A DNA stretch of 64,000 nucleotides, taken from NCBI GenBank assembly GCA_004293905.1, contig RDZE01000015.1, positions 62,001 through 126,000 on the forward strand. Direction: 5' to 3'. Below, one piece after another: positions 8,377 through 16,049 of the stretch (its first letter is position 1; every line of letters starts with the position of its first letter). The translations under genes and the position numbers were made by a program. Origin of the DNA: Cytophagales bacterium (GTDB lineage Bacteria; Bacteroidota; Bacteroidia; Cytophagales; Microscillaceae). The notes under the pieces were generated by a model. It saw only the letters and a list, made by a program, of their open reading frames with translations, ran no database searches and was not told the origin of the DNA.

Positions 8377-8775
8377 TTAACCTAATTTGAAAACAATAGG
8401 CAAGGTCATTTGCGTTCTTACGATTTGCCCTTTTATTTTTCCGGGCTTCCATGGAGGTGATTGGCTCAAAACGCGGATAGCTTCTTGGTCAAGTTCGCGG
8501 TTTACAGATTTGATTACTTCAATTTGGCTAATAGTGCCTTCTTTTTCTATCACAAACCGTAATACTACTTTGCCGTGAATTTCATCTGCGCGTGCTTTAG
8601 GAGGATATTTTAAATTTTGTTGTAGGTACACATAAAAACCTTCCCAACCTTCATTGGGCTCTGCCAATTCATCTACTAAAACATAAACACTATCGTTTTG
8701 CGCATTGGTTTTTGTAATTATGAATATAAAAACAAACAAGAATAGAGAAAGTATTTTTAGATAGTAAGATTTCAT
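8377..8775 (-). CDS. Exported TonB C-terminal domain protein
   Basis: A 132-residue protein with an N-terminal signal sequence (hydrophobic residues about 7-22, then NAQN) and one TonB C-terminal domain (about residues 40-130: YPPKARADEIHGKVVLRFVI and WKPGKIKGQ). It lacks the Pro/Glu-rich spacer of a full TonB. It may be a soluble periplasmic or anchored partner in the TonB/ExbB/ExbD energy-transfer machinery. It lies directly downstream of a full-length TonB, its closest relative here. The 3' untranslated regions of the two also resemble each other, so a local duplication is likely. Confidence 0.85.
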   Translation of the reverse strand: MKSYYLKILSLFLFVFIFIITKTNAQNDSVYVLVDELAEPNEGWEGFYVYLQQNLKYPPKARADEIHGKVVLRFVIEKEGTISQIEVIKSVNRELDQEAIRVLSQSPPWKPGKIKGQIVRTQMTLPIVFKLG

Positions 8776-8795
8776 ACGGTGTTTGAGTTATAAAA

Positions 8796-8830
8796 AAAGG
8801 CTTCCTAAATATTTTATTTAAGAAGCCTTT
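8796..8830 (-). terminator. Intrinsic terminator of the full-length tonB gene
   Basis: Inverted repeat AAAGGCTTC-C-TAAAT (8796-8810) and ATTTA-A-GAAGCCTTT (8816-8830). It is followed on the minus strand by a U-rich tract (A-run at 8792-8798), just after the stop of the gene at 8870. Confidence 0.85.
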
Positions 8831-8869
8831 GCTATTGTTAAGAGAGAGAATAAGAATAGTAGTGAGGAA

Positions 8870-9559
8870 TTAACCCAATTTGAAACTGATAGGCAAAGAC
8901 ATACGTACTTTTACATTTTGTCCGCGTTGTTTGCCGGGATTCCATTTTGGAGATGCTTTAATTACACGTATAGCCTCTTCATCGCAACCACCGCCAATAC
9001 CTTTGAGTACTTTTACATCGGTGATACTACCATCTTTATCTACTACAAACTGAACTGTTACTTTTCCTTCTAAGCCCATACGACGCGCTTGAGTAGGATA
9101 CTCCATTTCTTTCTGTACATATTTGTAGAATTTCTCTATACCACCTGGGAAATTGGCTGGATCTTCTACGACTAAGAAGATTTCCTCTTGTTTTTCCTCT
9201 TCTATTACGTCATTTACTATAGGTGCATTTACCTTTTCTTGCTCAGGAGGTGCCTCGTACTCGTCTGTTTCGGCATTGAGATTGATTTGCTCCTCGATTT
9301 CTTCCTCATCGGGCACTTCTACAATTTCGGGTTGTTGAAGTACAACTTGAGGCGGAGGCGTATTCTGCTCGGTAGGAGGTGGTTCTTCTGTTTCCTCAAA
9401 GAGGGAATTGTCATTACTTGCTGATTTTTGGGCTACCTCGTCTTTGGTAGTGTATTCAAAAGCAGCATAAGAAAGACCCAAACTCACTACTAAGCCTATG
9501 TTGAGGAAAAGCCCTTTTTGGCGATTCGTATCTACTTTAGGATTTTTCTTTTCTTCCAT
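8870..9559 (-). CDS. tonB: Energy transducer TonB
   Basis: TonB couples the inner-membrane proton gradient to outer-membrane active transport. The 229-residue protein has a short basic N-terminus, one transmembrane helix (about residues 18-35), a long Pro/Glu-rich periplasmic spacer (about residues 50-125), and a C-terminal TonB domain (YPTQARRMGLEGKVTVQFVV, WNPGKQRGQ, ending in LPISFKLG). This layout is standard for Bacteroidota. It has a consensus promoter with an 18-bp palindrome at the predicted start of transcription, and its own terminator. A shorter TonB-domain paralogue follows. Confidence 0.95.
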   Translation of the reverse strand: MEEKKNPKVDTNRQKGLFLNIGLVVSLGLSYAAFEYTTKDEVAQKSASNDNSLFEETEEPPPTEQNTPPPQVVLQQPEIVEVPDEEEIEEQINLNAETDEYEAPPEQEKVNAPIVNDVIEEEKQEEIFLVVEDPANFPGGIEKFYKYVQKEMEYPTQARRMGLEGKVTVQFVVDKDGSITDVKVLKGIGGGCDEEAIRVIKASPKWNPGKQRGQNVKVRMSLPISFKLG

Positions 9560-9602
9560 AAGAACTTATTAGTTTATAGTTGTAATTAAGAGATTGAACG
9601 TA

Positions 9603-9620
9603 TAACTAAATATTTAGTTA
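9603..9620. promoter_or_regulatory. Perfect 18-bp palindrome at the tonB transcription start
   Basis: TAACTAAATATTTAGTTA is a perfect palindrome. It begins three bases downstream of the tonB -7 element, so it covers the predicted +1. This is a good position for a repressor operator. The regulator is unknown. Confidence 0.5.
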
Positions 9621-9622
9621 CA

Positions 9623-9652
9623 CAAAAGTAGTATTGATTTTTGAAAAAACAA
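9623..9652 (-). promoter_or_regulatory. tonB promoter
   Basis: On the minus strand, TTG (9652-9650), a 19-base spacer and TACTTTTG (9630-9623) form an exact Bacteroidota -33/-7 promoter, about 64 bases upstream of the tonB ATG. Confidence 0.75.
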
Positions 9653-9658
9653 ATTTTT

Positions 9659-10042
9659 TTATAATTTTTTTTTATAAATTCCATAAAAAGCCAAAAATGC
9701 GATGACTATGCCTACAATAGAGGCGATGAAATCGGGAATGTAGTAGGGTTGTTTTGCAAAATAAAAACTTGCAGATTCTAATATTAACATATAAAAGAAT
9801 AACATCCCTATGACCCAAACATTTAATGAGCGTTTTATATTTGGAAAGGTGTTCTGCTTTTCGAACCCTACAAACACCATTAGCCCTAAGAAAGCAAATT
9901 GGAAACTATGTCCGAATTCGCGGAAACTTAGCCAATTTGTCCATTTTAGGGTAGGCATTTGGCTTTGGTCTGCAATGGCAATGATGAACATGACGATTGC
10001 CCAAAGTAATGCATAAAGGTTGAATTGCAGAAAGCTAATCAT
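9659..10042 (-). CDS. VanZ-like membrane protein
   Basis: A 127-residue protein with about four transmembrane helices. It has the VanZ-family features of a short SQMPTLKW segment after helix 1 and a His in [13 protein letters not shown]. VanZ relatives are small membrane proteins of uncertain function; the name comes from a teicoplanin-resistance accessory. It overlaps the end of gcvH by 4 bp and precedes tonB. As far as I recall, gcvH-vanZ-tonB is a recurrent Bacteroidota gene order, which supports the assignment. Confidence 0.8.
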   Translation of the reverse strand: MISFLQFNLYALLWAIVMFIIAIADQSQMPTLKWTNWLSFREFGHSFQFAFLGLMVFVGFEKQNTFPNIKRSLNVWVIGMLFFYMLILESASFYFAKQPYYIPDFIASIVGIVIAFLAFYGIYKKKL

Positions 10043-10413
10043 AGTTTACCTTGATAGGTAGCAGCATCCATGAGTTGATTGATGTCATCAAGATTTTTAG
10101 GGGCTACTTTTACTAACCAGCCTTTTCCGTAGGGGTCTTCATTTACAAGCTGTGGGTTTTCTTGCAGTTCGGGGTTGATTTCTACGATTTCGGCGGCGAT
10201 AGGTAGGTATAGGTCAGAAACAGTTTTCACGGCTTCTATGGTGCCAAATACTTCGTTTTGTGCGAGGCTCTGCCCTACTGAGTTGATGTCTACATAGACG
10301 ATGTCGCCCAATTCGTTTTGTGCAAATGCTGTGATGCCTACGATGGCTACATCACCTTCTACACGTATCCATTCGTGTTCTTGGGTATATTTAAGGTTGT
10401 CGGGAAAATTCAT
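10039..10413 (-). CDS. gcvH: Glycine cleavage system H protein
   Basis: GcvH carries the aminomethyl group on lipoate between the P, T and L proteins of glycine cleavage in the cytoplasm. The lipoyl-lysine is Lys63 in the motif [13 protein letters not shown]. The rest is typical: TQEHEWI near the N-terminus, GDIVYVD, and [14 protein letters not shown] use the ATG at 10413 (124 residues), which gives the family's usual N-terminus. An in-frame upstream start would add 47 residues without homology. The genes for the P and T proteins are not in the window. Confidence 0.96.
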   Translation of the reverse strand: MNFPDNLKYTQEHEWIRVEGDVAIVGITAFAQNELGDIVYVDINSVGQSLAQNEVFGTIEAVKTVSDLYLPIAAEIVEINPELQENPQLVNEDPYGKGWLVKVAPKNLDDINQLMDAATYQGKL

Positions 10414-10583
10414 AACAATTTTATGCGAATAAGAAGAATAAAGTTTTAAAAGTGAGTTCAAAGATGAGGTTAAATTTTGTATTTGCCAAATTATCTCCCA
10501 ATAATTTTGGCTTGTATTGGGAGATTTTATTGTGTTGAAGTAATATATAGGCATTGAGGAGCACTATTTTTTGAGGCATTAGT

Positions 10584-11411
10584 TTAAATTTTTCGCTCTT
10601 TTTTAAGCATTTGCCTTTTTTTATTGCCTTTGCTCCATAGACTTTTGGCGATGCTTGAAAAACCTAAGGAGGGCATAATACAGCTCAATTTTGCTAATAA
10701 GCCTCTTGCAAAGGGGTATACAATTTCTACTTTCTTTTGCATAAGTGCTTTTTTGATGATTACTTCTCCTATTTCGGCTACGGTAAGAATTTTATTGCCT
10801 GAAAAAACCAAGGCAGATTCTTCGTAGTTGAGTTGTACTTGTAGCATGTGTGTATCTACTAAATCGGGGCAAACAACTGAAACCCAAACATTATGTTCGC
10901 GGAGTTCGTGTGCGGCAGAGATGCTGAACCCTCTTACGCCAAATTTGGAGGCACAATAAAGGTTAAAGCCTTTTCCGGGGGTAAGCCCTGCGAGAGAGGC
11001 TACGTTGATGATTTGTCCATGTTTTTGTTTTACCATCTGTTCGGCGGCTGTTTTGGTGCCATAGATAGTACCTTTGAGGTTGATGTTGATGTGTTTTTCA
11101 ATGGATTCTTCATCTGTGTTGTAGATATAACCCGGTTGTATGATACCTGCTACATTCATAAGTACGTCTATTTGTGTGCGTTTTTGTAGTACTGTGTTGC
11201 ACAATTCTTTCCAATTTTGCAGTTGGCTGATGTCCATAGGGTATAGGAGGGCATTTTCTTCTTTCCATTGGTCTGCTTTGGCTAAGTTTTCGAGGGCTTG
11301 TGCCTGAATGTCAACCGCTACAATGAAATGACCTTGTTGGTAGAGTTTTTGTGCCAAATAGCGTCCTATTCCATTGGCAGCACCTGTAATGATGATGGTT
11401 TTGGCTTGCAT
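10584..11411 (-). CDS. SDR family oxidoreductase
   Basis: A 275-residue short-chain dehydrogenase/reductase with the full classical set: TGAANGIG for NAD(P) binding, NVAG, catalytic Ser in NVASLAG, and YCASK with the active-site Tyr and Lys. The basic C-terminal tail (about 40 residues after the Rossmann core, KGNKKRQMLKKERK) and the hydrophobic stretch before it suggest membrane association, as in lipid-acting SDRs. The substrate is unknown. It follows the DUF4159 gene by 24 bp and is probably co-transcribed with it. Confidence 0.9.
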   Translation of the reverse strand: MQAKTIIITGAANGIGRYLAQKLYQQGHFIVAVDIQAQALENLAKADQWKEENALLYPMDISQLQNWKELCNTVLQKRTQIDVLMNVAGIIQPGYIYNTDEESIEKHININLKGTIYGTKTAAEQMVKQKHGQIINVASLAGLTPGKGFNLYCASKFGVRGFSISAAHELREHNVWVSVVCPDLVDTHMLQVQLNYEESALVFSGNKILTVAEIGEVIIKKALMQKKVEIVYPFARGLLAKLSCIMPSLGFSSIAKSLWSKGNKKRQMLKKERKI

Positions 11412-11435
11412 TTGATGTTTTTGTTTTGGCTTTAT

Positions 11436-12113
11436 TTATTGGAAATCGGTGAGTGCGTACATCAATAAGTTAGCCCCCATTTGCAATGCGGCGGTGCGTA
11501 GGTGTTCGGGGTCTTTATGAATGGCGGCATCTTCCCAGCCATTGCCTAAGTCGCATTCGTAGGAGTAAAAACATACGATGCGGTCTTCGTAGATGAGGGC
11601 GAAACCTTGTGGAGGTTTGCCATCGTGTTCGTGGATTTTTGGTAATCCGTTGGGGAAGTCAAATTTTTGGTGGTAGATGGGGTGCGAAAAAGGGAGTTCT
11701 ACGAAATCAAGTTCGGGGAATACTTTTTTCATTTCGCGTCTGATGTAGGGGTCTAAGCCGTAGTTGTCATCTATGTGTAAAAAACCACCTGCGAGGAGGT
11801 ATTTTCTTAAGTTAGAGGCTTCATTATCGGAGAGTAGTATGTTGCCGTGTCCTGTCATGTGAATGAAGGGGTAGGCAAATATATCATTGCTTCCTACTTC
11901 TACTACATCTTCTTCGGCGGCTAAGTTGGTGCGCAAATGTTGGTTACAAAAACGAATCAGATTGGGCAATGATGTTTTGTTGGCGTACCAATCGCCACCT
12001 CCGTTGTATTTTAATTTGGCGATGCGGAGGGTTGCTTTTTGCGCCCATACATTGCTACTTAATACTAAAAGAAGCATTATTGAGTAGAAAAGGAGGAAAA
12101 TATTTTTTTTCAT
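11436..12113 (-). CDS. Exported DUF4159 protein
   Basis: A 225-residue protein with a signal peptide (cleavage after VWAQ). The mature part has the DUF4159 signature: LKYNGGGDWYANKTSL, YPFIHMTGHG, LLAGGFLHIDDNYG and a conserved HDG. The fold resembles glutamine-amidotransferase-like or ThuA-like domains, and family members often accompany gliding or motility-like gene sets, but no reaction is known. The start codon is fixed by the signal peptide. A perfect promoter ends only seven bases upstream of it, so the mRNA may be essentially leaderless. Confidence 0.88.
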   Translation of the reverse strand: MKKNIFLLFYSIMLLLVLSSNVWAQKATLRIAKLKYNGGGDWYANKTSLPNLIRFCNQHLRTNLAAEEDVVEVGSNDIFAYPFIHMTGHGNILLSDNEASNLRKYLLAGGFLHIDDNYGLDPYIRREMKKVFPELDFVELPFSHPIYHQKFDFPNGLPKIHEHDGKPPQGFALIYEDRIVCFYSYECDLGNGWEDAAIHKDPEHLRTAALQMGANLLMYALTDFQ

Positions 12114-12120
12114 AGAGAAA

Positions 12121-12150
12121 CAAAGATAGCAATTTTATTTGTCTTTCCAA
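12121..12150 (-). promoter_or_regulatory. DUF4159 promoter placing +1 at the start codon
   Basis: On the minus strand, TTG (12150-12148), N19 and TATCTTTG (12128-12121) match the consensus exactly. Only TTTCTCT separates the -7 element from the ATG at 12113. The -33 element lies inside the end of the nitroreductase gene. Confidence 0.7.
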
Positions 12151-12719
12151 ATTACTTTTTCGGTGATGGGTTTTCGGGCACTGTCAGCAGAGGGCTTTGC
12201 GATGACGCCCAAATAAAAGAAGCCCATGAGTTTGTCGTCTTCGCCTAAGCCCAAAAATTGTTTTCCTTCGGCTAAATAGGTGAGCCCGCCTGTGCTCCAG
12301 AACGCGCCTACACCTAAAGAAACTGCCATGAGGTGCATATTTTGTACGGCACAAGCTACAGCGGCGATTTCTTCTATTTCGGGTATTTTGGCGGTTGCCT
12401 GTCTTTTCATCACTATAGCAATTACGTGGGAGGCTTTGCGTGGGTTTGTAAGTAATTTATTGTATTTGGCTTCGTCAAAACTGTCTAAGGCGGTACTTTT
12501 TTGGTAGGCTTCGGCTTGTGCGTCTGCCAACTTTGGCAATGCGTCTTTGGTGAAGACTACAAAACGCCAAGGCTCTGTTTTGCCATGTGTAGGTGCCCAG
12601 TTAGCACTTTCGAGAATTTGCCAAACGAGGGAGTCTTCTATGCGTTCGCCTGTGTATTGGGCTGGGAATACGGAGCGGCGTTGGCGTATGAGTTGGAAGG
12701 TTTCTTCGGGAATGAGCAT
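12135..12719 (-). CDS. Nitroreductase family protein
   Basis: A 194-residue flavoprotein of the FMN-dependent nitroreductase superfamily. Landmarks are IRQRRSVFPAQY near the N-terminus (FMN phosphate contacts), SANWAPTHGKTEPWRFVVF, AAVACAVQNMHLMAVSLG, and the C-terminal block LGLGEDDKLMGFFYLG. The short length and these motifs suggest the YdjA-like branch. The substrate is unknown. The stop is 21 bases before the DUF4159 gene, whose promoter overlaps this gene's 3' end. Confidence 0.9.
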   Translation of the reverse strand: MLIPEETFQLIRQRRSVFPAQYTGERIEDSLVWQILESANWAPTHGKTEPWRFVVFTKDALPKLADAQAEAYQKSTALDSFDEAKYNKLLTNPRKASHVIAIVMKRQATAKIPEIEEIAAVACAVQNMHLMAVSLGVGAFWSTGGLTYLAEGKQFLGLGEDDKLMGFFYLGVIAKPSADSARKPITEKVIWKDK

Positions 12720-12753
12720 TGTTGTTTTTTATTTGATTGAGGAGTATAAATAA

Positions 12754-12787
12754 AAAGCAGTCTTTACTGTGAAGTGCTGACTGCTTT
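12754..12787 (-). terminator. Hairpin after the lipoprotein gene, resembling part of the RAYT palindrome
   Basis: AAAGCAGTC (12754-12762) pairs with GACTGCTTT (12779-12787) around a 16-base loop. A-rich sequence on the low-coordinate side makes it a plausible minus-strand terminator for the gene at 12809. Its sequence closely resembles 18139-18169 next to the transposase gene. Confidence 0.6.
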
Positions 12788-12808
12788 GTGTATGATGTAG
12801 AAAGAAGT

Positions 12809-13240
12809 TTATTTGATGGATTTCGCTATTTCTAATCCTTTGCTGAAATCTTCTTCTTTGTAGTAAGCACCTGCTGAACAGCGGTATTGTGTGCCGTTTA
12901 CGGTTGCGTAAATCACAAATTTTTTCTTACCTTTTTCTTTGTAAACAAGTCCAAAACCTTTATCAAAAGTTTCTTTGCTAAGGACTTCAAGTGTACCTTT
13001 TGAGGCTTTTTCAAGCATTTCTAACGATTCAACAGTAGGGTTTGCTTTTACGATTTCTATGGCTCTGCGTTTTTTAGTGCTGATTTCAGCGGTTACTTCA
13101 TCGCCATAAGTAGTAGTTGCTACAGACCAACCTGAGGGTAGATCAATGCTGATGTCGAATTTGTCTACTTTGGTAGTTGTTTTTCCACCACAAGCAGTAA
13201 GGAATGTTAGTACAAATGCAAATAGGAATAAATTTTTCAT
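12809..13240 (-). CDS. Putative lipoprotein of unknown function
   Basis: A 143-residue protein starting with a lipoprotein signal (lipobox LTAC, Cys about residue 17). The mature part (KFDISIDLPSGWSVATTTYG and a C-terminal SAGAYYKEEDFSKGLEIAKSI) looks like a small alpha/beta domain of the kind found in PsbP or lipoprotein-attached domains. I do not recognise the family. A TACCTTTG -7 element lies at 13272-13279 on the minus strand, and a hairpin terminator follows the stop, so it is probably monocistronic. Confidence 0.75.
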   Translation of the reverse strand: MKNLFLFAFVLTFLTACGGKTTTKVDKFDISIDLPSGWSVATTTYGDEVTAEISTKKRRAIEIVKANPTVESLEMLEKASKGTLEVLSKETFDKGFGLVYKEKGKKKFVIYATVNGTQYRCSAGAYYKEEDFSKGLEIAKSIK

Positions 13241-13271
13241 TTTTCTTTTAGTAGTTATTTAGAAATTTTTA

Positions 13272-13279
13272 CAAAGGTA
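13272..13279 (-). promoter_or_regulatory. -7 element of the lipoprotein gene
   Basis: TACCTTTG on the minus strand, about 31 bases upstream of the ATG. No TTG is seen at the ideal -33 spacing. Confidence 0.4.
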
Positions 13280-13282
13280 ATA

Positions 13283-14191
13283 CTATTCTTTGAAAAGAAA
13301 AATATTTAGCTGTTTGTAAAAAACGTTTTTATTTGTTTTTTCTGGAATACCCGTAACTTGCCCATCTCCAAGTTCTATGATGATGAGTTCGCCGTTTTTT
13401 TGCCTTGCAATGTCCATACTGAAAAAATTACTTGGGATTTGTTTTGCTATTTCTTCCAATAAGGTTGTATCAATATTGTTTAGATGGTATGCGCCTTCTT
13501 CCCAATAATCGTAAATGCCGATTAATTTTTTATTGCAAAAAAACAGACGATATTCTTCTTTTAAGGGCATTCCACTTTTGGAGTGAGTTGTTAATTCGTT
13601 TAGTTCTACAAATGCTCTTATTACGAGTCCTTCGTTTAGGTATTTATCGCGAAGGTTGATAAGATTTTTGATAGATTCTTTGAGTTTTTCAGTATCAGAA
13701 GCATCGGGGACGAAACAGGCGGTTTCCCAATGGTGTTTTTCTGACTTTACATAGTCTTTTATAATAACAGGATTTTGCCCAAATATCTTTGCTTTTTCAA
13801 TCAATTTCTGAATGCTGTTTGGGTTTTCAAATTTTTCAAAGACCGTTTTGGGTGTTTTCTTTTCAATGAATGGCAAACTATTGGGCAAATAATGGCAGTT
13901 TTGGTACTCTTGTGGGGTATTGATGAGTTGGTAGTTTTTTGTTAATAAATGGTTATATAGCATAGTATAATGTGCTAAAGTGAGCATCCAGCCTCTGTAA
14001 ATGAGGGTTACTCTTTTTTCGCTTTGGGGTATATTTTTGGTCGCGAGGGAAGGGTTTTGTTCTCTTGTGAGTGTTTCAAAATCGAATAAAAGTACCATAA
14101 AACCATTTTCTTTTGCGGCATTGTATTGGTCTGCAAAGTCTTGGTCTATTTGATTGGGTTGGAGAGGGTCTTGACAAAATAAGATATACAT
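13283..14191 (-). CDS. ATP-grasp domain protein (DUF4343-like)
   Basis: A 302-residue cytoplasmic protein. The segment LIYRGWMLT, the central lysine region PVIIKDYVKSEKHHWETACF, a VIRAFVELNEL strand, and the C-terminal metal/ATP site DIARQKNGELIIIELGDGQVTG match the ATP-grasp fold of the DUF4343 family. Such enzymes usually join a carboxylate to an amine or thiol using ATP; the substrates are unknown. It is unrelated to the Ddl in this window. It may head an independent transcript, and no partner gene is evident. Confidence 0.8.
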   Translation of the reverse strand: MYILFCQDPLQPNQIDQDFADQYNAAKENGFMVLLFDFETLTREQNPSLATKNIPQSEKRVTLIYRGWMLTLAHYTMLYNHLLTKNYQLINTPQEYQNCHYLPNSLPFIEKKTPKTVFEKFENPNSIQKLIEKAKIFGQNPVIIKDYVKSEKHHWETACFVPDASDTEKLKESIKNLINLRDKYLNEGLVIRAFVELNELTTHSKSGMPLKEEYRLFFCNKKLIGIYDYWEEGAYHLNNIDTTLLEEIAKQIPSNFFSMDIARQKNGELIIIELGDGQVTGIPEKTNKNVFYKQLNIFLFKE

Positions 14192-14319
14192 TTTATTTGT
14201 TATTGCTTAGTTTCTATCAATGCCACATAACTACGTTGTTTTTATTCCTTAACAATAAAAATATATAATTTGGCTGCTGAGATTGAATGTTTCGTTTTAT
14301 ACAAGGCAAAAACCGTTTT

Positions 14320-15618
14320 TTATTTTCTAATATTGCTCAACTCTGTTTCTAATTCTAATTTTGCATTTTGTTCTGTGGTAGATAATGCGCTATTTAACAA
14401 ATTATTTTGCTCATAAGGGTCATTGGTCAAGTGGTACATTTCCTTGCTTCCTGAACTTTTGACAATGAGTTTATATGTTCCGTTGCTTATTGTCCATGCA
14501 TCAGTTGTGCCTTCATTTAATTCGGCATATTGGTATTTTCTGAGTGTGTTGGTTTGTGAAAATAAGGAGTAAAAACTTTTACTATCATTGTATTCGCTTA
14601 GGCTAACACCTGCTATTTCGGAGATGGTTGCAAAAAGGTCAGTGCCTGTTAATAGACTATTATCGACACCTACTCTTGAAATGCCCTTGCCCGAAATGAA
14701 CATAGGTGTATTGATACCGCCTTGTTTCAATGTACCTTTAACTGTTGCATTTGTATAAGGACTTTGAGCCACTTGATTAGGCGTGCCATTGTCCCCGATA
14801 AAAATGATGACAGTATTTTCTCTTTCACTTTGGGGAATGCCTTCCAAAAAGCGTCCAATTTGAAAATCCATTGCTTCTATTGCAGCCATATAATAAGGAG
14901 TGGGATTCATTCCATCAACATAAGCGGGTAAATTTCCCTGATTGTGCATATTGCTTGGAGGGACATGAAAGGGCGTATGAGGGGCGGTATAAGCCAGCCA
15001 TAAGAACCATGGCTTACTTTGTTTATTAACCCAATCGATGGCCAAATCGGTAAATGCTTCTGTGATGTAAGTTGTTTTTAGATTCGTTATACCGTCTTCT
15101 GTGAGTTGCCATTGATAATAGTCATCTACTGCTCCACGTATTAAACCTGCATAATAATCTATTCCGAAGGATTCAGGATTGAAAGTAGAATTATTCCCAG
15201 ACAGATGCCATTTACCTACGATGGCAGTTGCATATTTATCGTTTGTGTTATTATTAATGTGCTTTTGTATCACTATTTCAGAGGAACTTAGCACATTGCT
15301 TACTCCTTTTACACCTGTGCGATAACCGTATTTACCTGTGATTATTGAAGCCCTTGTAGGCGTACAAGTAGGGTTTACCCAAAAATTAGTGAATAATAAT
15401 CCTTTGTTTCTTATCGCGTCAATATTGGGTGTGTTGGGCTTTATGCTACCTTCTTGATAGCCATTGATGGCATCTTTTCCCAAATCATCTGCAATAATCA
15501 ATAGTATATTGGGAGTAGTAGTAGTAATAGAAACTGTATCGTTGTTACTTGTTTTAGTGCACGAAACAATTAATAATACAATAACAGATAGGGCGATTAA
15601 ATAATTGAGTTTTGACAT
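14320..15618 (-). CDS. Lipoprotein sulfatase
   Basis: A 432-residue type I sulfatase. It begins with a lipobox (IVSC, Cys20). The mature domain has the metal-binding Asp pair in IIADDLG (D44, D45), the formylglycine motif CTPTRASIITGK (Cys85), GKWHLSG, APHTPFH and the second metal site GDNGTPN. Enzymes of this type remove sulfate esters from polysaccharides or small molecules at the cell surface or periplasm. The Cys must be converted to formylglycine, and no maturase gene lies in the window. A degenerate YHYH-domain gene lies directly upstream. Confidence 0.92.
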   Translation of the reverse strand: MSKLNYLIALSVIVLLIVSCTKTSNNDTVSITTTTPNILLIIADDLGKDAINGYQEGSIKPNTPNIDAIRNKGLLFTNFWVNPTCTPTRASIITGKYGYRTGVKGVSNVLSSSEIVIQKHINNNTNDKYATAIVGKWHLSGNNSTFNPESFGIDYYAGLIRGAVDDYYQWQLTEDGITNLKTTYITEAFTDLAIDWVNKQSKPWFLWLAYTAPHTPFHVPPSNMHNQGNLPAYVDGMNPTPYYMAAIEAMDFQIGRFLEGIPQSERENTVIIFIGDNGTPNQVAQSPYTNATVKGTLKQGGINTPMFISGKGISRVGVDNSLLTGTDLFATISEIAGVSLSEYNDSKSFYSLFSQTNTLRKYQYAELNEGTTDAWTISNGTYKLIVKSSGSKEMYHLTNDPYEQNNLLNSALSTTEQNAKLELETELSNIRK

Positions 15619-15626
15619 ATTTTTTT

Positions 15627-15899
15627 TTAGATTTTATTTTGGCGTTCCTTTATAACAACCAATATTAAGTGCCCACTTTGGTGAAGATGTATATGATCTT
15701 GTAAATCTTGTGCAGGAAAATGATAGTGGTATCTCTTTGTCCCGTCCGTATGTCCTCCAAACCTATCTAACATTTTATGTGAATTTGCAAGCGCGATGTT
15801 GTATTGATTAGATTTGTTACACCCTATAAATGTGAAAAATTTGATAAAAAATAAGGCGTTTAATGCCTTAATCTTTTTTTTGACTGCTAATTTTGTCAT
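15627..15899 (-). pseudogene. Degenerate YHYH-domain lipoprotein remnant
   Basis: The 90-codon frame begins with a lipoprotein-like leader (TFIGCNKS) and soon reaches LDRFGGHTDGTKRYHYHF, the hallmark of YHYH-domain proteins. After that the frame loses sense. A neighbouring frame contains NIGCYKGTPK and stops at 15634-15636, which resembles a YHYH-family ending. The distance from leader to hallmark is far shorter than in intact members. The simplest reading is an internal deletion plus a frameshift. The function of intact members is unclear. It sits 8 bp upstream of the sulfatase. Confidence 0.45.
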
Positions 15900-16049
15900 G
15901 TGAATTATTATTAAAATTCGTTAACATTGACTTAGACAGTATCTTATAGAGAAGGTTTAATCGCGATTGGGATTTATTTTAAAAGAAAATGCAGAGTGTG
16001 ATGAGTGTGCTTTCCAATCTTGAAAATATAATTTTTAGTATCATATTTT

